64,000 nucleotides of DNA from Pseudoduganella rivuli (GTDB lineage: Bacteria; Pseudomonadota; Gammaproteobacteria; Burkholderiales; Burkholderiaceae_D). The stretch's first letter is position 1; every line of letters starts with the position of its first letter. This document shows, in pieces, positions 8,027 to 16,272 of this stretch. Location of the stretch: the NCBI RefSeq assembly GCF_009674485.1, contig NZ_WKJJ01000010.1, forward strand, positions 186,001 to 250,000, read 5' to 3'. The position numbers and the translations under genes are program-made. The notes beneath the pieces are model-generated. The model was not told the origin of the DNA, did no database searches, and saw only the letters and a program-made list of their open reading frames with translations.

Positions 8027-9169
8027 TTACTGCCTGATGCCAAACGACGCCGCATAGCGGACCGGGTCGCGCCCGTCCCACACTTTGCCGTCCATCAGGA
8101 TTGAACTTCGCAATTCGCCTTGCGGCACCGGTGTCTCCGTCCATTCGGCCGCCTCTTTATACAGGCTGGTCTGATGAACTGCGCTGGCCACGTCGTGGTA
8201 ATCGGGGTCGGATTTCAGCAAGCCCCAGCGGCGCTGCTGCGTCATGAACCACATGCCGTCCGACAGATAAGGGAAATTGACGGCGCCTTCCTGGTGGAAG
8301 CGCAACGCGTGCGCATCTTCCCAGCTGTTGCCCATGCCGTCCTGGTAATGGCCGAGAATGCGCTGGCTGATCGCATCCTTGCCGGTATTCACGTATGCCG
8401 CGCCGGAAATGATTTCCGCCATCGCCATGCGGTTGGCCGCGGACGCATCGATCCAGCGGCTGGCTTCCAGCACGGCGGCAATCATGGCGCGGCAGGTATT
8501 CGGGTGGCGGCGGACAAACTCGCCCGATGCGGCCAGCACTTTTTCCGGATGTTCCGGCCAGATGTGCTGGCTGGTGGCCGCCGTGACGCCCACGCCATCC
8601 ATGACCGCCTGGTGATTCCACGGCTCGCCCGCGCAAAAGCCATCCATATAGCCGGCCGCCAGGTACGGCACCATTTGCGCCGGCGGCACCGTGATGGCGC
8701 GCACGTCGCGCAGCGGATCCACACCATGCGCCGCCAGCCAGTAATACAGCCACATGGCGTGGGTACCGGTGGGGAAGGTTTGCGCAAACGTATAGGTGCG
8801 AGGCTCGCGCGCCATCAGCGCGGCCAGGGTGGCGCCGTCGGTGGCGCCCTGCTCCGCCAGGCGGCGCGACAGCGTGATGGCCTGTCCATTGCGGTTCAGG
8901 TTCATCAGCACCGCCATATCGCGCGCCGGGCTGCCGATGCCCAGTTGCGTGCCATACACCATGCCGTACAGCGCATGGGCCGCGTCCAGGTCGCCCGTCA
9001 GCAGCTTGTCGCGCACGCTGGCCCACGACGATTCCTTGCTGGGCACAATCTTGATGCCATACTTTTCATCGAAGCCCAGCACGGCGGCCATGACGATCGA
9101 GGCGCAGTCGGTCAACGGGTTGAAACCGATCTTGACCACCTGTTTTTCCGGACTTGCCTTGTTCACCAT
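8027..9169 (-). CDS. nasS: Nitrate/nitrite sensor NasS (periplasmic-binding-protein fold, cytoplasmic)
   Basis: The protein belongs to the NrtA/CmpA nitrate-binding family but has no export signal, which is the hallmark of NasS. In characterised systems NasS holds the antiterminator NasT until nitrate or nitrite binds. Recognisable stretches are VKIGFNPLTDCASIVMA at the start, the GFCAGEPWN loop in the middle and MWFMTQQRRWG near the end. Start 9169 (380 residues) is chosen because GGAG sits eight bases upstream; ATG 9175 is only two bases from it. The gene is separated from nasT by 245 bases that carry its own promoter and ANTAR leader, and it leads into the MCP-like gene and cobA. Confidence 0.88.
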   Translation of the reverse strand: MVNKASPEKQVVKIGFNPLTDCASIVMAAVLGFDEKYGIKIVPSKESSWASVRDKLLTGDLDAAHALYGMVYGTQLGIGSPARDMAVLMNLNRNGQAITLSRRLAEQGATDGATLAALMAREPRTYTFAQTFPTGTHAMWLYYWLAAHGVDPLRDVRAITVPPAQMVPYLAAGYMDGFCAGEPWNHQAVMDGVGVTAATSQHIWPEHPEKVLAASGEFVRRHPNTCRAMIAAVLEASRWIDASAANRMAMAEIISGAAYVNTGKDAISQRILGHYQDGMGNSWEDAHALRFHQEGAVNFPYLSDGMWFMTQQRRWGLLKSDPDYHDVASAVHQTSLYKEAAEWTETPVPQGELRSSILMDGKVWDGRDPVRYAASFGIRQ

Positions 9170-9200
9170 CGTCATCGCTCCATTGCGCTCGTTGCAAATA

Positions 9201-9288
9201 AAAAAAGCGTCCCTACGGCACGAAACCATTCGTACTGTCGAGACGCCATTGTCTGTGTGGCGTCAGCCGCCGTTGGCTGTGTCCACAC
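9201..9288 (-). promoter_or_regulatory. ANTAR-type antiterminator and leader terminator upstream of nasS
   Basis: On the minus strand, P1 (9279-9264) is CAGCC/GGCTG with hexaloop AACGGC, inside a longer GTGTGG/CCACAC stem. P2 (9254-9241) is AGAC/GTCT with hexaloop AATGGC. Both loops have A1 and G4. P2 overlaps the 5' arm GCGTCTC of a terminator whose 3' arm GGGACGC (9213-9207) is followed by seven T. The design is the same as in the transporter leader, so NasT should control production of its own inhibitor NasS. Confidence 0.85.
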
Positions 9289-9297
9289 TTTTTTATT

Positions 9298-9313
9298 TGC
9301 AAGGAGCGTGCCA
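9298..9313 (-). promoter_or_regulatory. Sigma54 promoter of nasS
   Basis: The minus-strand sequence TGGCACGCTCCTTGCA is an exact TGGCAC-N5-TTGCA match. The predicted start (about 9287) falls at the first base of the extended P1 hairpin, so nearly the whole 5' leader is the ANTAR element. Confidence 0.87.
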
Positions 9314-9355
9314 GAGGAAACACGCGGAGGAAGGGGAACAACTACTTGCCGTGAC

Positions 9356-9370
9356 GCACCATCGTGGTGC
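9356..9370. promoter_or_regulatory. NtrC-type enhancer upstream of nasS
   Basis: GCACC-ATCGT-GGTGC is a perfect dyad match to the NtrC consensus, extended by an outer C/G pair. It is centred about 75 bases upstream of the predicted sigma54 start. Confidence 0.82.
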
Positions 9371-9414
9371 GAAAACAGCCCCAAAGTGCTGCAACGCACC
9401 AAGTCAGCCCAACA

Positions 9415-10014
9415 TCAGCCCAACAAGTCTTCCACATCGAGGATGCGCTGGGCGATTTCCGCCAGGCGCAAATTCTTGTTCATCGCCATGGTGCGCAGCT
9501 TTTGATACGCCTTGTCTTCCGTGATGCCGTGGCGCGCCATCAACAAGCCCTTGGCCCGCTCCACCACTTTGCGCTCGGCCAGCTTCATGCGGGTGTCGTC
9601 CAGTTCCGCCAGCAGCTTTTGCTCCTGGGCGAAGCGGGCCAGCGCCACATTCAGTACCGGCTTGATGCGCTCCGGCTGCAAGCCCGCCACGATATAGGCG
9701 GAAACCCCGGCCGCCATGGCCGCTTCCATGCTGGACTCCGTCTCGTCTTCCGTGAACATGACGATGGGGCGGCGCTCGTCGCGCGTGGCGATGACGATAT
9801 GTTCCAGCACGTCGCGCGCGTCGGATTCCGCGTCGACGATGATCATATCGGGCTGGATTTCTGCAATCCGTTCGGGCAAATGAAAATCGGCCGGCAGCGA
9901 AGCGACCAATTGATATCCGGCCTTTTTCAAGCCCGCCTGAACGGCATGGGCCCGCAACGAGGCGTCACTCTCGTCGGGCGGATGTACTAAAACGATGCGT
10001 AATTTGCGGCTCAT
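9415..10014 (-). CDS. nasT: ANTAR-domain antitermination regulator NasT
   Basis: This 199-residue protein has an N-terminal receiver-like domain (VDAESDARD in the acidic region; typical DDxD phosphorylation residues are not obvious). The C-terminal ANTAR domain covers about residues 140-197, with the conserved ERAKGLLMARHGITEDKAY helix and A-QR-I ending. ANTAR domains bind paired hexaloop hairpins in RNA and stop terminator formation. Two such leaders are visible, at 6230-6310 and 9201-9288. The gene is separated from nasS by a regulated promoter, so nasT is probably transcribed on its own and constitutively. No clear ribosome site is seen before ATG 10014. Confidence 0.92.
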   Translation of the reverse strand: MSRKLRIVLVHPPDESDASLRAHAVQAGLKKAGYQLVASLPADFHLPERIAEIQPDMIIVDAESDARDVLEHIVIATRDERRPIVMFTEDETESSMEAAMAAGVSAYIVAGLQPERIKPVLNVALARFAQEQKLLAELDDTRMKLAERKVVERAKGLLMARHGITEDKAYQKLRTMAMNKNLRLAEIAQRILDVEDLLG

Positions 10015-10140
10015 GCTTCATCATTAAGCAAAAAATGCGCCATGAAAGAGCAAAATCTTGCTGTAATACGTTGATTATCAAATTTACATCTTGATTTTCC
10101 TATTGTAACATTGCTGGTTACGCCGTCTTTTTCCAGTCCC

Positions 10141-13100
10141 ATGCCTGCCAATTCAGCCCCCATCTTTTCTTCCAGCCGCACCGGCGAACTGGTACTCGCG
10201 TCCATGAGCGGCAAACCAGCCGAAGCCATCACCGTCATGCCCGATGGCAGCCTGCTGGTCTTGCGCAATGCGGAGTTATCCCGCTTCCTGCCCGACGGTA
10301 CACTGGACACCAGCTTTCAGCAAGACGGCACCAAGGTCTTGAAATTCGGCGCCATCCCGGCAATGGGTTCGCAAGACCTGGACCAAGTCATCATGCTGGG
10401 CAGTGGCAAACTGCTGCTCACCGGCTCCGCCATCGGCCCCGATGCGGCGCATTTCGGCAATACCAGCGTGCTGGTGGCGCGTCTGAACGCGGATGGCAGC
10501 ATCGATACCTCGTTTGGCGGAGGCAAGGGTGTCACCCTGGCGAACTTGAATCCCAATGCCACCACGACGGTGGCAGGTTCTGCCATGGCCATCGATGGCA
10601 GCATTACCGTGGTGGCTGACACCTACGTCCAGCTCCCGGACGGCACGCATGCGCCGAACCAGATCGGACTGGTGCGCTTCCTGGCCAACGGCGCCCTCGA
10701 TACCAGCTTCGGCAAGAAAGGGTTGCTGCTCGACGCTGCCAGCGGCTTGCAGGCCACCGACATGGCCATGCAGGCGGACGGCAAGATCGTCGTTTCCGCG
10801 ACCCGCGTGACGGAGGAGGGCCAGTCCCAGTTCACCCTGCTGCGCTTCAATGCCGACGGCAGCCGCGATACCACGTTTGGCAAAAATGGCGAAGCAGCAG
10901 CCAGCTATCCGTCGCAGTACAACGGACAAAGCGCCGCCGCCAGCATAGCGCTGCAACCGGACGGCAAAATCATCGTGGCCGGCGCCGGCCCCGTCACGCT
11001 GAACGGTTACACCACCAGCGGCATGGCCGTGGTGCGCTACAAAGCGGACGGCACGCTGGACACCAGCTTCAGCGACGATGGCATGTATGCCCGCTACGCC
11101 ACGCCGACGCCCGGGAAAGCGCAAGAGTGGATTTCCACGAACGCCACCTCGGTCGCGATTACTGAAGACGGCGCCATCATTGTCAGCGGCCGCACCTGGG
11201 CCAGCAGCGCCGGCGCCAGCCGCATCGATGAAGAATTTGTCGTCATAAAGTTGCATGCGGATGGCACGCCCGATACCACATTCGGCAATGCCGGCGTGGC
11301 GTTGTCCACCTTGCAGCCGTACGGCGGCGGCGCCAGCGCCATGGCGCTGGGCGCCGACGGTTCGATTATCCTGTCCGGCGGCGCGGTACCCGCCAATGGC
11401 GGCCTGACGTTGCCAACGCTGGTCAAGTTCACACCCGACGGACAGGCTGCGACGAATTTCGGCAGCGACGCCGGCCAGGCCAACAACAGCGCAAGCTGGG
11501 TGCAAGGCTATGCGCCGCAAGCGATCGCACCACTGCTGACCATCAGCGACGCAGATCTGAATACGGCGGCGCGCCGCTACGCGGGCGCCAGTATCACGCT
11601 GGAGCGCCGCGAAGGCGCCAGCGCGGACGACCAGTTCGTCGCCACCGGCACGCTGAGTTTCCGCAATGGCGCTGCCTACGTCGGCAGTGCCAACATCGGC
11701 ACCGTCGACAACAGCCGCGGCGCCCTGCACATCGTTTTCAACAGTAGTGCAACGCAGGCGCTGGTCAACACGGCACTGCAATCAGTGGCGTACCAGAACA
11801 GCGGTACGATCCAGGAGGGCAAGACCGTCGACTTGCTGTGGACGTTCAGCGATGGCCAGCAGATTCCTGAAACAGCCCATGCCGCCAGCACCCTGACCTT
11901 GCACACCAATACCACGCCATACTGGATCGCGGCATTGCTCAACCAAAGCAGCAGCGCAGTCGATCTGAAAGCCGCGCTGGAAACCGCGCTGGGCAAGGCG
12001 CACGGACTCAACCTGGTGTTCGACGGCAGCACGCCCTATACCGCCACCGAACAGGCGGCCATCCGCGACCTGATCGGCGGAGCGTCCGCTGTAGCCAACC
12101 TGCCCCTGACGTCTGGCGGGGCAAAGCTGGCCATCCACGCAATGGGCCGTATCGCGCCCGGTAACAGCGGCGCCAGCCTGCTCGACAGCGACGGCGCGGA
12201 CCTGTGGCTGGGCGCCATCGGCAACAGCGCCGGCAAGCCCGCGGTCGGCGCCAGCGCGCTGCTGCACGAACTAGGGCATGCGCTGGGTTTGAAAGACACG
12301 CAAGGCGGCGATGCCGCCCTGCCCATGCGGGATGAACGCAGTGGCGTCAGCGTCATGTCGCCCAGCGGCGCGGCCACGCTGGGCGCGCTCGATATCGCGG
12401 CATTGCAATACCTGTATGGCGTCAATCCCGCCACGCGCAGCAAGGACGATACGTACCAGCTCACCGCCAGCGCCAGCAATTTCCTCTGGGATGGCGCGGG
12501 CAACGACACCATCAGCGCCGCCGGCCTGTCCGACGGCATCACCCTGCACTTGCAGCCCGGCTATTGGGATTACATCGGCAAACAGGGTTCCGGTATTACG
12601 GCGCCAGGCCAGATCACCATTAACTATGGGACGGCCATCGAAAACGCCACCGGCGGCAACGGCGCCGACAACATCACTGGCACCGACGGCGCCAACGTCC
12701 TCAATGGCGGCAAGGGCGACGATATCCTCGCGGGCCTGGGCGGCAACGATACCCTGGTTGGCGGCGATGGCACCGATACGGCGGTCTACCAGGGTATGCG
12801 CGCCAGCTATACCGTGAAAAGCACGGCGACCGGTTATGTCGTGACCGCCAACAGCGGCAATGAAGGTACCGATACGCTAACCAGCATCGAGCGCCTGCAG
12901 TTTTCCGATGGCGTCGTCGCGCTCAATAGCCTGCCTACAGGCCAGGTCACGATCACGGGCACTCCCGTGCGCAGCCAGGTACTGACAGCCAATAACACGC
13001 TGGCCGACGCGGATGGCCTGGGTGCGCTGAGTTACCAGTGGCTGGCCGACGGCAAGGCGATTTCCGGCGCAACCGGCAAGACTTACCAGTTGACTGCCAA

Positions 13101-14703
13101 TGAAGTGGGCAAGGCCATGACGGTCATGATCAGCTATGTCGATGGCAGCGGCACTGCGGAGTCCATAGCCAGTGCGCCGAGCAAGACTGTCACGGTACCG
13201 GCCACGCCTACCACGCCTACGGTGCCATCCGGATCGACAGGCACGGTGTCCATCAATGGAAAGGTCATGCAAAACCAGACGCTGACCGCAGCCCTGAGCC
13301 TGTCCGGCGCCGATATGCCGGACAAGATTGCTTACCAGTGGTATGCCGATGGCGTTGCCGTCAACGGCGCCACCGGCAGCGCGGTGCTGTTGACGGAAGC
13401 AACTGTGGGCAAGCGCATGACCGTCACGGCCAGCTACACCAACAGCCAGGGCAGCAAAGACACCATCACCAGCTCGGCCAGCGCGGCGGTTGACAACGTC
13501 AACGATGCGCCGGCCGGCATGCTGTCGATTATCGGTTCGCCCGGCACGAGTGGCACGCTGGGCGTCTCGAACGGGTTAACCGATGCCGACGGGCTTGGCC
13601 AGTTCAGCTACCGCTGGTTCGCCAATGGCAACTCGATCGACGGCGCCACCGACGTGCAATTGCCGTTGACCGCGGCCTTGAAAGACAAAACCATCACCGT
13701 CACGGCCAGCTACGTCGACGGCCATGGCACAGCGGAATCCGTCACCAGTGCGGCACTGCTCAATGCGGCGCCCAACCAGCCTGGCCTGTTGTCTGTTGCC
13801 TGGTCCGGCAACGCGCTGGCCGCCGCCATCACCGACGCCGATGGCGTGCGCAACGCGAGCCTGCTATGGCAAGCCAGTGTTGATGGCATGAACTGGGGCG
13901 GCGTCGCCGGCAGCTTCACCAGCGATGGCGTAGCGACCGTCATGACGCCGCTGGACGCGCTGGGCAAGCAGATTCGCATCACCGCGACCTACCAGGATTT
14001 GGCAGGCCACGACAAACAAATGGTGGCGCTGGTCGCACCCAATACGGGCGCGACATTGGTCGGCGCCAATGCCCGGGACACGCTGCTGGGCGGCGACGGC
14101 AACGACGTTTTGTCAGGCGGTGGCGGTGGCGATGTCATCGATGGTGGCGCGGGCATCGATACAGCCCGGTACGCCAGCGCCATCGCAGACTATGTCATTA
14201 CCCGCAATGGCGCCGGCAACAACGCGGCCCTGCGCGTCGCGGATACCAAAGGCCAGGCCGACACATTATCCAATGTGGAACGGCTGCAGTTCAGCGACGC
14301 CGCCCTGGCGTTCGATGTCAATGGCGTGGCCGGCCAGGCATATCGGCTCTACCAGGCAGCCTACAACCGCGCGCCGGACAAAGTGGGACTGGGTTACTGG
14401 ATCTCGGTCATGGACAAGGGTGCCGGTCTGAAAGATGTGGCGGCAGCATTTACAGCGGCGCAAGAATTCCAACAGCTGGCAGGCGAACATCCGACCAGCA
14501 GCCAAGCCATCACCGGCTTTTACAACAACGTGCTGCACCGCGCCCCCGATACACCCGGCCTCAATTACTGGACCGACATACTGGAGAGCAAGGTCGCATC
14601 GCTGTCCGATGTGCTGATGTTCTTCAGCGAAAGCCCTGAAAATGTCGCGGCATTGGTGGGTGTCACCGCCAATGGCATTGCCTACACGCCTTATGGCGGT
14701 TAA
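10141..14703 (+). CDS. Giant RTX exoprotein: delta-60 repeats, metzincin-like protease motif, Ig-like repeats, DUF4214
   Basis: About 1,520 residues. Residues 1-430 hold at least six delta-60-type repeats (pattern LNADGSIDTSFG). Then comes a cadherin-like segment and a protease-like region with HELGHALGLKD at 709-719 (HExxHxxGxxD) and a following SVMS Met-turn. Next is an RTX block of GGxGxD nonapeptides (about 838-880), three similar 90-residue repeats containing SYQWLADG-type motifs, a second short RTX block and a C-terminal DUF4214 region (LYQAAYNRAPD, FYNNVLHRAPD). RTX plus a C-terminal end without a signal peptide points to type I secretion. No ABC/adaptor genes lie beside it; TolC is at 35100. 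The ATG at 10141 is chosen over TTG 10111; neither has a clear ribosome site. Function is inferred as a secreted adhesin or protease. Confidence 0.75.
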   Translation: MPANSAPIFSSSRTGELVLASMSGKPAEAITVMPDGSLLVLRNAELSRFLPDGTLDTSFQQDGTKVLKFGAIPAMGSQDLDQVIMLGSGKLLLTGSAIGPDAAHFGNTSVLVARLNADGSIDTSFGGGKGVTLANLNPNATTTVAGSAMAIDGSITVVADTYVQLPDGTHAPNQIGLVRFLANGALDTSFGKKGLLLDAASGLQATDMAMQADGKIVVSATRVTEEGQSQFTLLRFNADGSRDTTFGKNGEAAASYPSQYNGQSAAASIALQPDGKIIVAGAGPVTLNGYTTSGMAVVRYKADGTLDTSFSDDGMYARYATPTPGKAQEWISTNATSVAITEDGAIIVSGRTWASSAGASRIDEEFVVIKLHADGTPDTTFGNAGVALSTLQPYGGGASAMALGADGSIILSGGAVPANGGLTLPTLVKFTPDGQAATNFGSDAGQANNSASWVQGYAPQAIAPLLTISDADLNTAARRYAGASITLERREGASADDQFVATGTLSFRNGAAYVGSANIGTVDNSRGALHIVFNSSATQALVNTALQSVAYQNSGTIQEGKTVDLLWTFSDGQQIPETAHAASTLTLHTNTTPYWIAALLNQSSSAVDLKAALETALGKAHGLNLVFDGSTPYTATEQAAIRDLIGGASAVANLPLTSGGAKLAIHAMGRIAPGNSGASLLDSDGADLWLGAIGNSAGKPAVGASALLHELGHALGLKDTQGGDAALPMRDERSGVSVMSPSGAATLGALDIAALQYLYGVNPATRSKDDTYQLTASASNFLWDGAGNDTISAAGLSDGITLHLQPGYWDYIGKQGSGITAPGQITINYGTAIENATGGNGADNITGTDGANVLNGGKGDDILAGLGGNDTLVGGDGTDTAVYQGMRASYTVKSTATGYVVTANSGNEGTDTLTSIERLQFSDGVVALNSLPTGQVTITGTPVRSQVLTANNTLADADGLGALSYQWLADGKAISGATGKTYQLTANEVGKAMTVMISYVDGSGTAESIASAPSKTVTVPATPTTPTVPSGSTGTVSINGKVMQNQTLTAALSLSGADMPDKIAYQWYADGVAVNGATGSAVLLTEATVGKRMTVTASYTNSQGSKDTITSSASAAVDNVNDAPAGMLSIIGSPGTSGTLGVSNGLTDADGLGQFSYRWFANGNSIDGATDVQLPLTAALKDKTITVTASYVDGHGTAESVTSAALLNAAPNQPGLLSVAWSGNALAAAITDADGVRNASLLWQASVDGMNWGGVAGSFTSDGVATVMTPLDALGKQIRITATYQDLAGHDKQMVALVAPNTGATLVGANARDTLLGGDGNDVLSGGGGGDVIDGGAGIDTARYASAIADYVITRNGAGNNAALRVADTKGQADTLSNVERLQFSDAALAFDVNGVAGQAYRLYQAAYNRAPDKVGLGYWISVMDKGAGLKDVAAAFTAAQEFQQLAGEHPTSSQAITGFYNNVLHRAPDTPGLNYWTDILESKVASLSDVLMFFSESPENVAALVGVTANGIAYTPYGG

Positions 14704-15380
14704 ACGACCGGCATGCGGTAGTCAGAAGACAGCGACAATTCCAGCGCCGTGCGCAGCGCGTGCACCAGTGCCGCCATGGCCTCTTCGCGCGTCTCCTGGT
14801 CCGGCACGCGCAGGATGAACGCGGGGTGATAGGTCGCCACCACCTGGTAAGCGCCATGCCGCACGGGCGCCTCCATGAACGCCTTGAGCGTGGCGCGCCT
14901 ATCTTCCAGCACGGATTTCAGCGCGGTGCTGCCCAGCGCCACCACCACGGCCGGCCTGATTTTCGCCAGTTCCGCTTCCAGCCAGTAATGACAGGCCGCG
15001 ACTTCCTTCTGCGCCGGCGTCTTGTGCAGGCGGCGCTTGCCGCGCGGCTCCCACTTGAAATGCTTGACGGCGTTGGTGACATAGACGTCGTTGCGGTCGA
15101 GGCCGGCCTGTTCCAGCGCACGCTCGAGCAGGCTGCCGGCGGGGCCGACAAATGGCTTACCCTGCAGGTCTTCCTGGTCGCCCGGCTGCTCGCCGACCAG
15201 CATGATGCGCGACCGTTTTTTTCCTTCGCCGGGGACGCCCTGGGTGGCGTTGGCATACAGGGGACAACGGCGGCACTCGTCGAGGTGCGCGGGTTCCTGG
15301 TCAGGGTCAACGGGGATGCCTGACGCAGGCACAGGCGCCGCGTCGGCTGACGTCTTCAGGGAAGGGGGATGTTTGGCCAT
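14700..15380 (-). CDS. udgX: UdgX-type uracil-DNA glycosylase
   Basis: This 226-residue protein of the family 4/UdgX group has motif GEQPGDQED at about 63-71 and motif 3 near ATYHPAFILR. The diagnostic KRRLHKTP loop is at 115-122. In UdgX of Mycobacterium the His of this R-loop forms a covalent bond with the deoxyribose after uracil excision; here that is His119. Cys36, Cys39 and Cys130 are the visible Fe-S ligands. The protein should excise uracil and stay cross-linked to DNA. Its stop overlaps the convergent exoprotein stop by 4 bases. It follows carbonic anhydrase on the same strand, with a 9-base inverted repeat between them. Confidence 0.85.
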   Translation of the reverse strand: MAKHPPSLKTSADAAPVPASGIPVDPDQEPAHLDECRRCPLYANATQGVPGEGKKRSRIMLVGEQPGDQEDLQGKPFVGPAGSLLERALEQAGLDRNDVYVTNAVKHFKWEPRGKRRLHKTPAQKEVAACHYWLEAELAKIRPAVVVALGSTALKSVLEDRRATLKAFMEAPVRHGAYQVVATYHPAFILRVPDQETREEAMAALVHALRTALELSLSSDYRMPVV

Positions 15381-15432
15381 ATGCCCATTCTACGGAGGCA
15401 TATACCGGGCGGCGCACGGGTGCGCCGCGGGG

Positions 15433-15470
15433 CAGCCGGCCGTCGCCGCGTCGCGGCAACGGGCCGGCTG
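15433..15470. repeat. Inverted repeat between can and udgX
   Basis: CAGCCGGCC (15433-15441) and GGCCGGCTG (15462-15470) form a perfect 9-base stem with a GC-rich inner part. There is no T run after either arm, so it is probably an mRNA hairpin rather than a full intrinsic terminator. Confidence 0.5.
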
Positions 15471-15481
15471 GTTGCGATGGA

Positions 15482-16153
15482 TTACTGATCCAGCTCGGCG
15501 TACAGCGCCAGGCGCTTTTGCTGCGCCGGCGCCAGCTGGTCCAGGCTGGACACGGCCAGCTGGTCGCGCAGGTGGCCGTCTTGCAAGCCATACACCCAGC
15601 CATGCACGGTCAGTTCCTGGCCACGGGCCCAGGCATCCTGCACGATGGTGGTCGAGCACACGTTGACCACCTGCTCCATGGCGTTCAGTTCGACCAGGCG
15701 GTCGGCGCGCGCGCCCTCGGGCAGCACGGCGCCCAGGTAGCGCTCATGTTTCTGGTGCACGTCCTGCACGTGGCGCAGCCAGTTGTCGGCCAGGCCCACG
15801 CGGGTATTGGTCATGGCGGCATGTACGCCCTTGCAGCCATAGTGGCCCACGATGATCACGTGCTTGACCTTCATCTGTTCAATGGCAAATTGCAGGACCG
15901 ACAGGCAGTTCAAGTCCGTGTGCACCACCACATTGGCGATGTTACGGTGCACGAACACTTTGCCTGGTGGTAGGCCCAGCAGTTCATTTGCAGGAACGCG
16001 GCTGTCCGAGCAGCCGATCCACAGGTATTCCGGCGTCACCTGGGTCAGGTCTTTGAAATAATTCGGGTCGTGCTGAACCTTCAAGTGCGCCCAGGCGCGA
16101 TTATTCTCCAGCAGGTTGGCCAGTGGGGAAGTCGTGTTGTTGTCGCTCATCAT
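15482..16153 (-). CDS. can: Beta-class carbonic anhydrase
   Basis: This 223-residue cytoplasmic zinc enzyme interconverts CO2 and bicarbonate. Zinc ligands and the catalytic dyad are all present: Cys48, Asp50 and Arg52 in IGCSDSR, and His104 and Cys107 in GHYGC. Length matches E. coli Can. Met1 and Met2 are adjacent and either could be the start. It lies downstream of dnaJ but is separated from it by a strong terminator-type hairpin, so it probably has its own promoter. Confidence 0.96.
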   Translation of the reverse strand: MMSDNNTTSPLANLLENNRAWAHLKVQHDPNYFKDLTQVTPEYLWIGCSDSRVPANELLGLPPGKVFVHRNIANVVVHTDLNCLSVLQFAIEQMKVKHVIIVGHYGCKGVHAAMTNTRVGLADNWLRHVQDVHQKHERYLGAVLPEGARADRLVELNAMEQVVNVCSTTIVQDAWARGQELTVHGWVYGLQDGHLRDQLAVSSLDQLAPAQQKRLALYAELDQ

Positions 16154-16172
16154 GTCCTCTCATGTACGCGCA

Positions 16173-16208
16173 AAAAACCGCCTGTTGCCGGCAAAGCAAC
16201 AGGCGGTC
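16173..16208 (-). terminator. Intrinsic terminator downstream of dnaJ
   Basis: On the minus strand, ACCGCCTGTTGC and GCAACAGGCGGT (arms 16208-16197 and 16189-16178) form a perfect 12-base stem with a 7-base loop, followed by TTTTT. A second small dyad (GGGACGA/TCGTCCC, 16240-16260) lies just after the dnaJ stop. Confidence 0.85.
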
Positions 16209-16272
16209 CGGGGAATTTGGCGCTATGGTACCGCAATCGGGACGACAAGACATCGTCCCGTGGTGATCCCGG

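Noticed and set aside
9181..9196. Possible plus-strand sigma54 promoter in the nasS leader
   Set aside because: TTGCA is present but the -24 position reads CATTGC, lacking the essential GG.
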